Source of the DNA: Bacteroidales bacterium
GTDB lineage: Bacteria > Bacteroidota > Bacteroidia > Bacteroidales > F082
Direction: 5' to 3'
Assembly: GCA_015709215.1 (NCBI GenBank)
Contig: JACCQN010000024.1
Location: 1-44,881 of the forward strand
Length of the DNA stretch: 44,881 nucleotides
In this document: positions 44,827 through 44,881 of the stretch, piece after piece
Layout of the letters: each line of letters starts with the position of its first letter
How positions within the stretch are numbered: the stretch's first letter is position 1
The notes under the pieces: model-generated
The model's input: only the letters and a program-made list of their open reading frames with translations
Databases searched by the model: none
Told to the model about the DNA's origin: nothing
Made by a program: the position numbers and the translations under genes

Positions 44827-44881
44827 ATAACGGGTAGCATATGCTTTGTTGCGGATTTCAAAAGACAACTCTTTCTGCCTA
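44827..44881. repeat. 55-bp direct repeat, copy 2 (cut by window end)
   Basis: Exact copy of 43764-43818, placed 21 bases upstream of the start of the T9SS gene. By analogy it is the start of the attC-like element of the preceding cassette, whose gene lies outside the window. Confidence 0.9.

Noticed and set aside
1-44881. CRISPR arrays, tRNA or rRNA genes
   Set aside because: No regularly spaced repeats and no cloverleaf or rRNA-like segments were seen in the intergenic regions.

Overview
The window is a chromosomal segment of a respiring member of the Bacteroidota; the order is uncertain. Lineage markers are secreted proteins with type IX secretion (T9SS) C-terminal sorting domains, a TonB receptor with an N-terminal carboxypeptidase-regulatory-like domain paired with a DUF4249 lipoprotein, a DUF5606 protein, a fused CcoN-CcoO subunit, and several -7 boxes of the form TAnnTTTG. 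No rRNA, tRNA or CRISPR was seen.

Layout. (1) 0.1-6.1 kb, + strand: cbb3 oxidase cluster ccoS-ccoNO-ccoQ-ccoP-ccoG-ccoH plus a DsbD_2/SafE-like membrane protein. (2) 6.2-12.1 kb, +: a DUF4920 lipoprotein, then a tight operon of SCO1 copper chaperone, caa3-type oxidase (ctaD-ctaE-ctaF-ctaC) and heme O synthase ctaB. (3) 12.2-25.9 kb: housekeeping genes on both strands (GNAT, DUF454, ftsE-like ATPase, two glycosyltransferases, murB, a DUF2752-TM2 pair, pyrD, DUF5606, an MsbA-like exporter, purB), ending with the DUF4249/TonB pair. (4) 25.9-34.1 kb: a structured gene-free stretch of about 650 bp, then three genes for T9SS cargo. The largest is broken by one in-frame TGA, and two are mosaics of AT-rich and GC-rich blocks. 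(5) 34.2-41.3 kb: htpG, a methyltransferase, DUF554, ilvE, pyrF, prfA. (6) 41.4-44.9 kb: an accessory tail with an IS4-family element (transposase frameshifted), a T9SS gene cut off by that element, and two small secreted-protein genes separated by attC-like inverted-repeat elements. One of these elements contains a 55-bp sequence repeated exactly at the window end.

How the genes work together. The first 12 kb encodes two terminal oxidases with their copper and heme assembly factors: a high-affinity cbb3 enzyme and a caa3 enzyme. I found three related palindromes of the form ATTTAGA-N5/6-TCTAAAT in front of the DUF4920 gene, the SCO1-caa3 operon and the DUF2752-TM2 pair. At SCO1 the palindrome lies between a -33 box and a -7 box and covers part of the -7 box, as a repressor site would. 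This suggests one regulator links oxidase assembly to two poorly characterised membrane or lipoprotein families; its identity cannot be read from the window.

The right end looks like a stretch of integron-type gene cassettes (all genes on the minus strand, each followed by a roughly 120-135 bp imperfect palindrome) carrying surface or secreted proteins and later invaded by an IS. No integrase is visible, so this stays a hypothesis.
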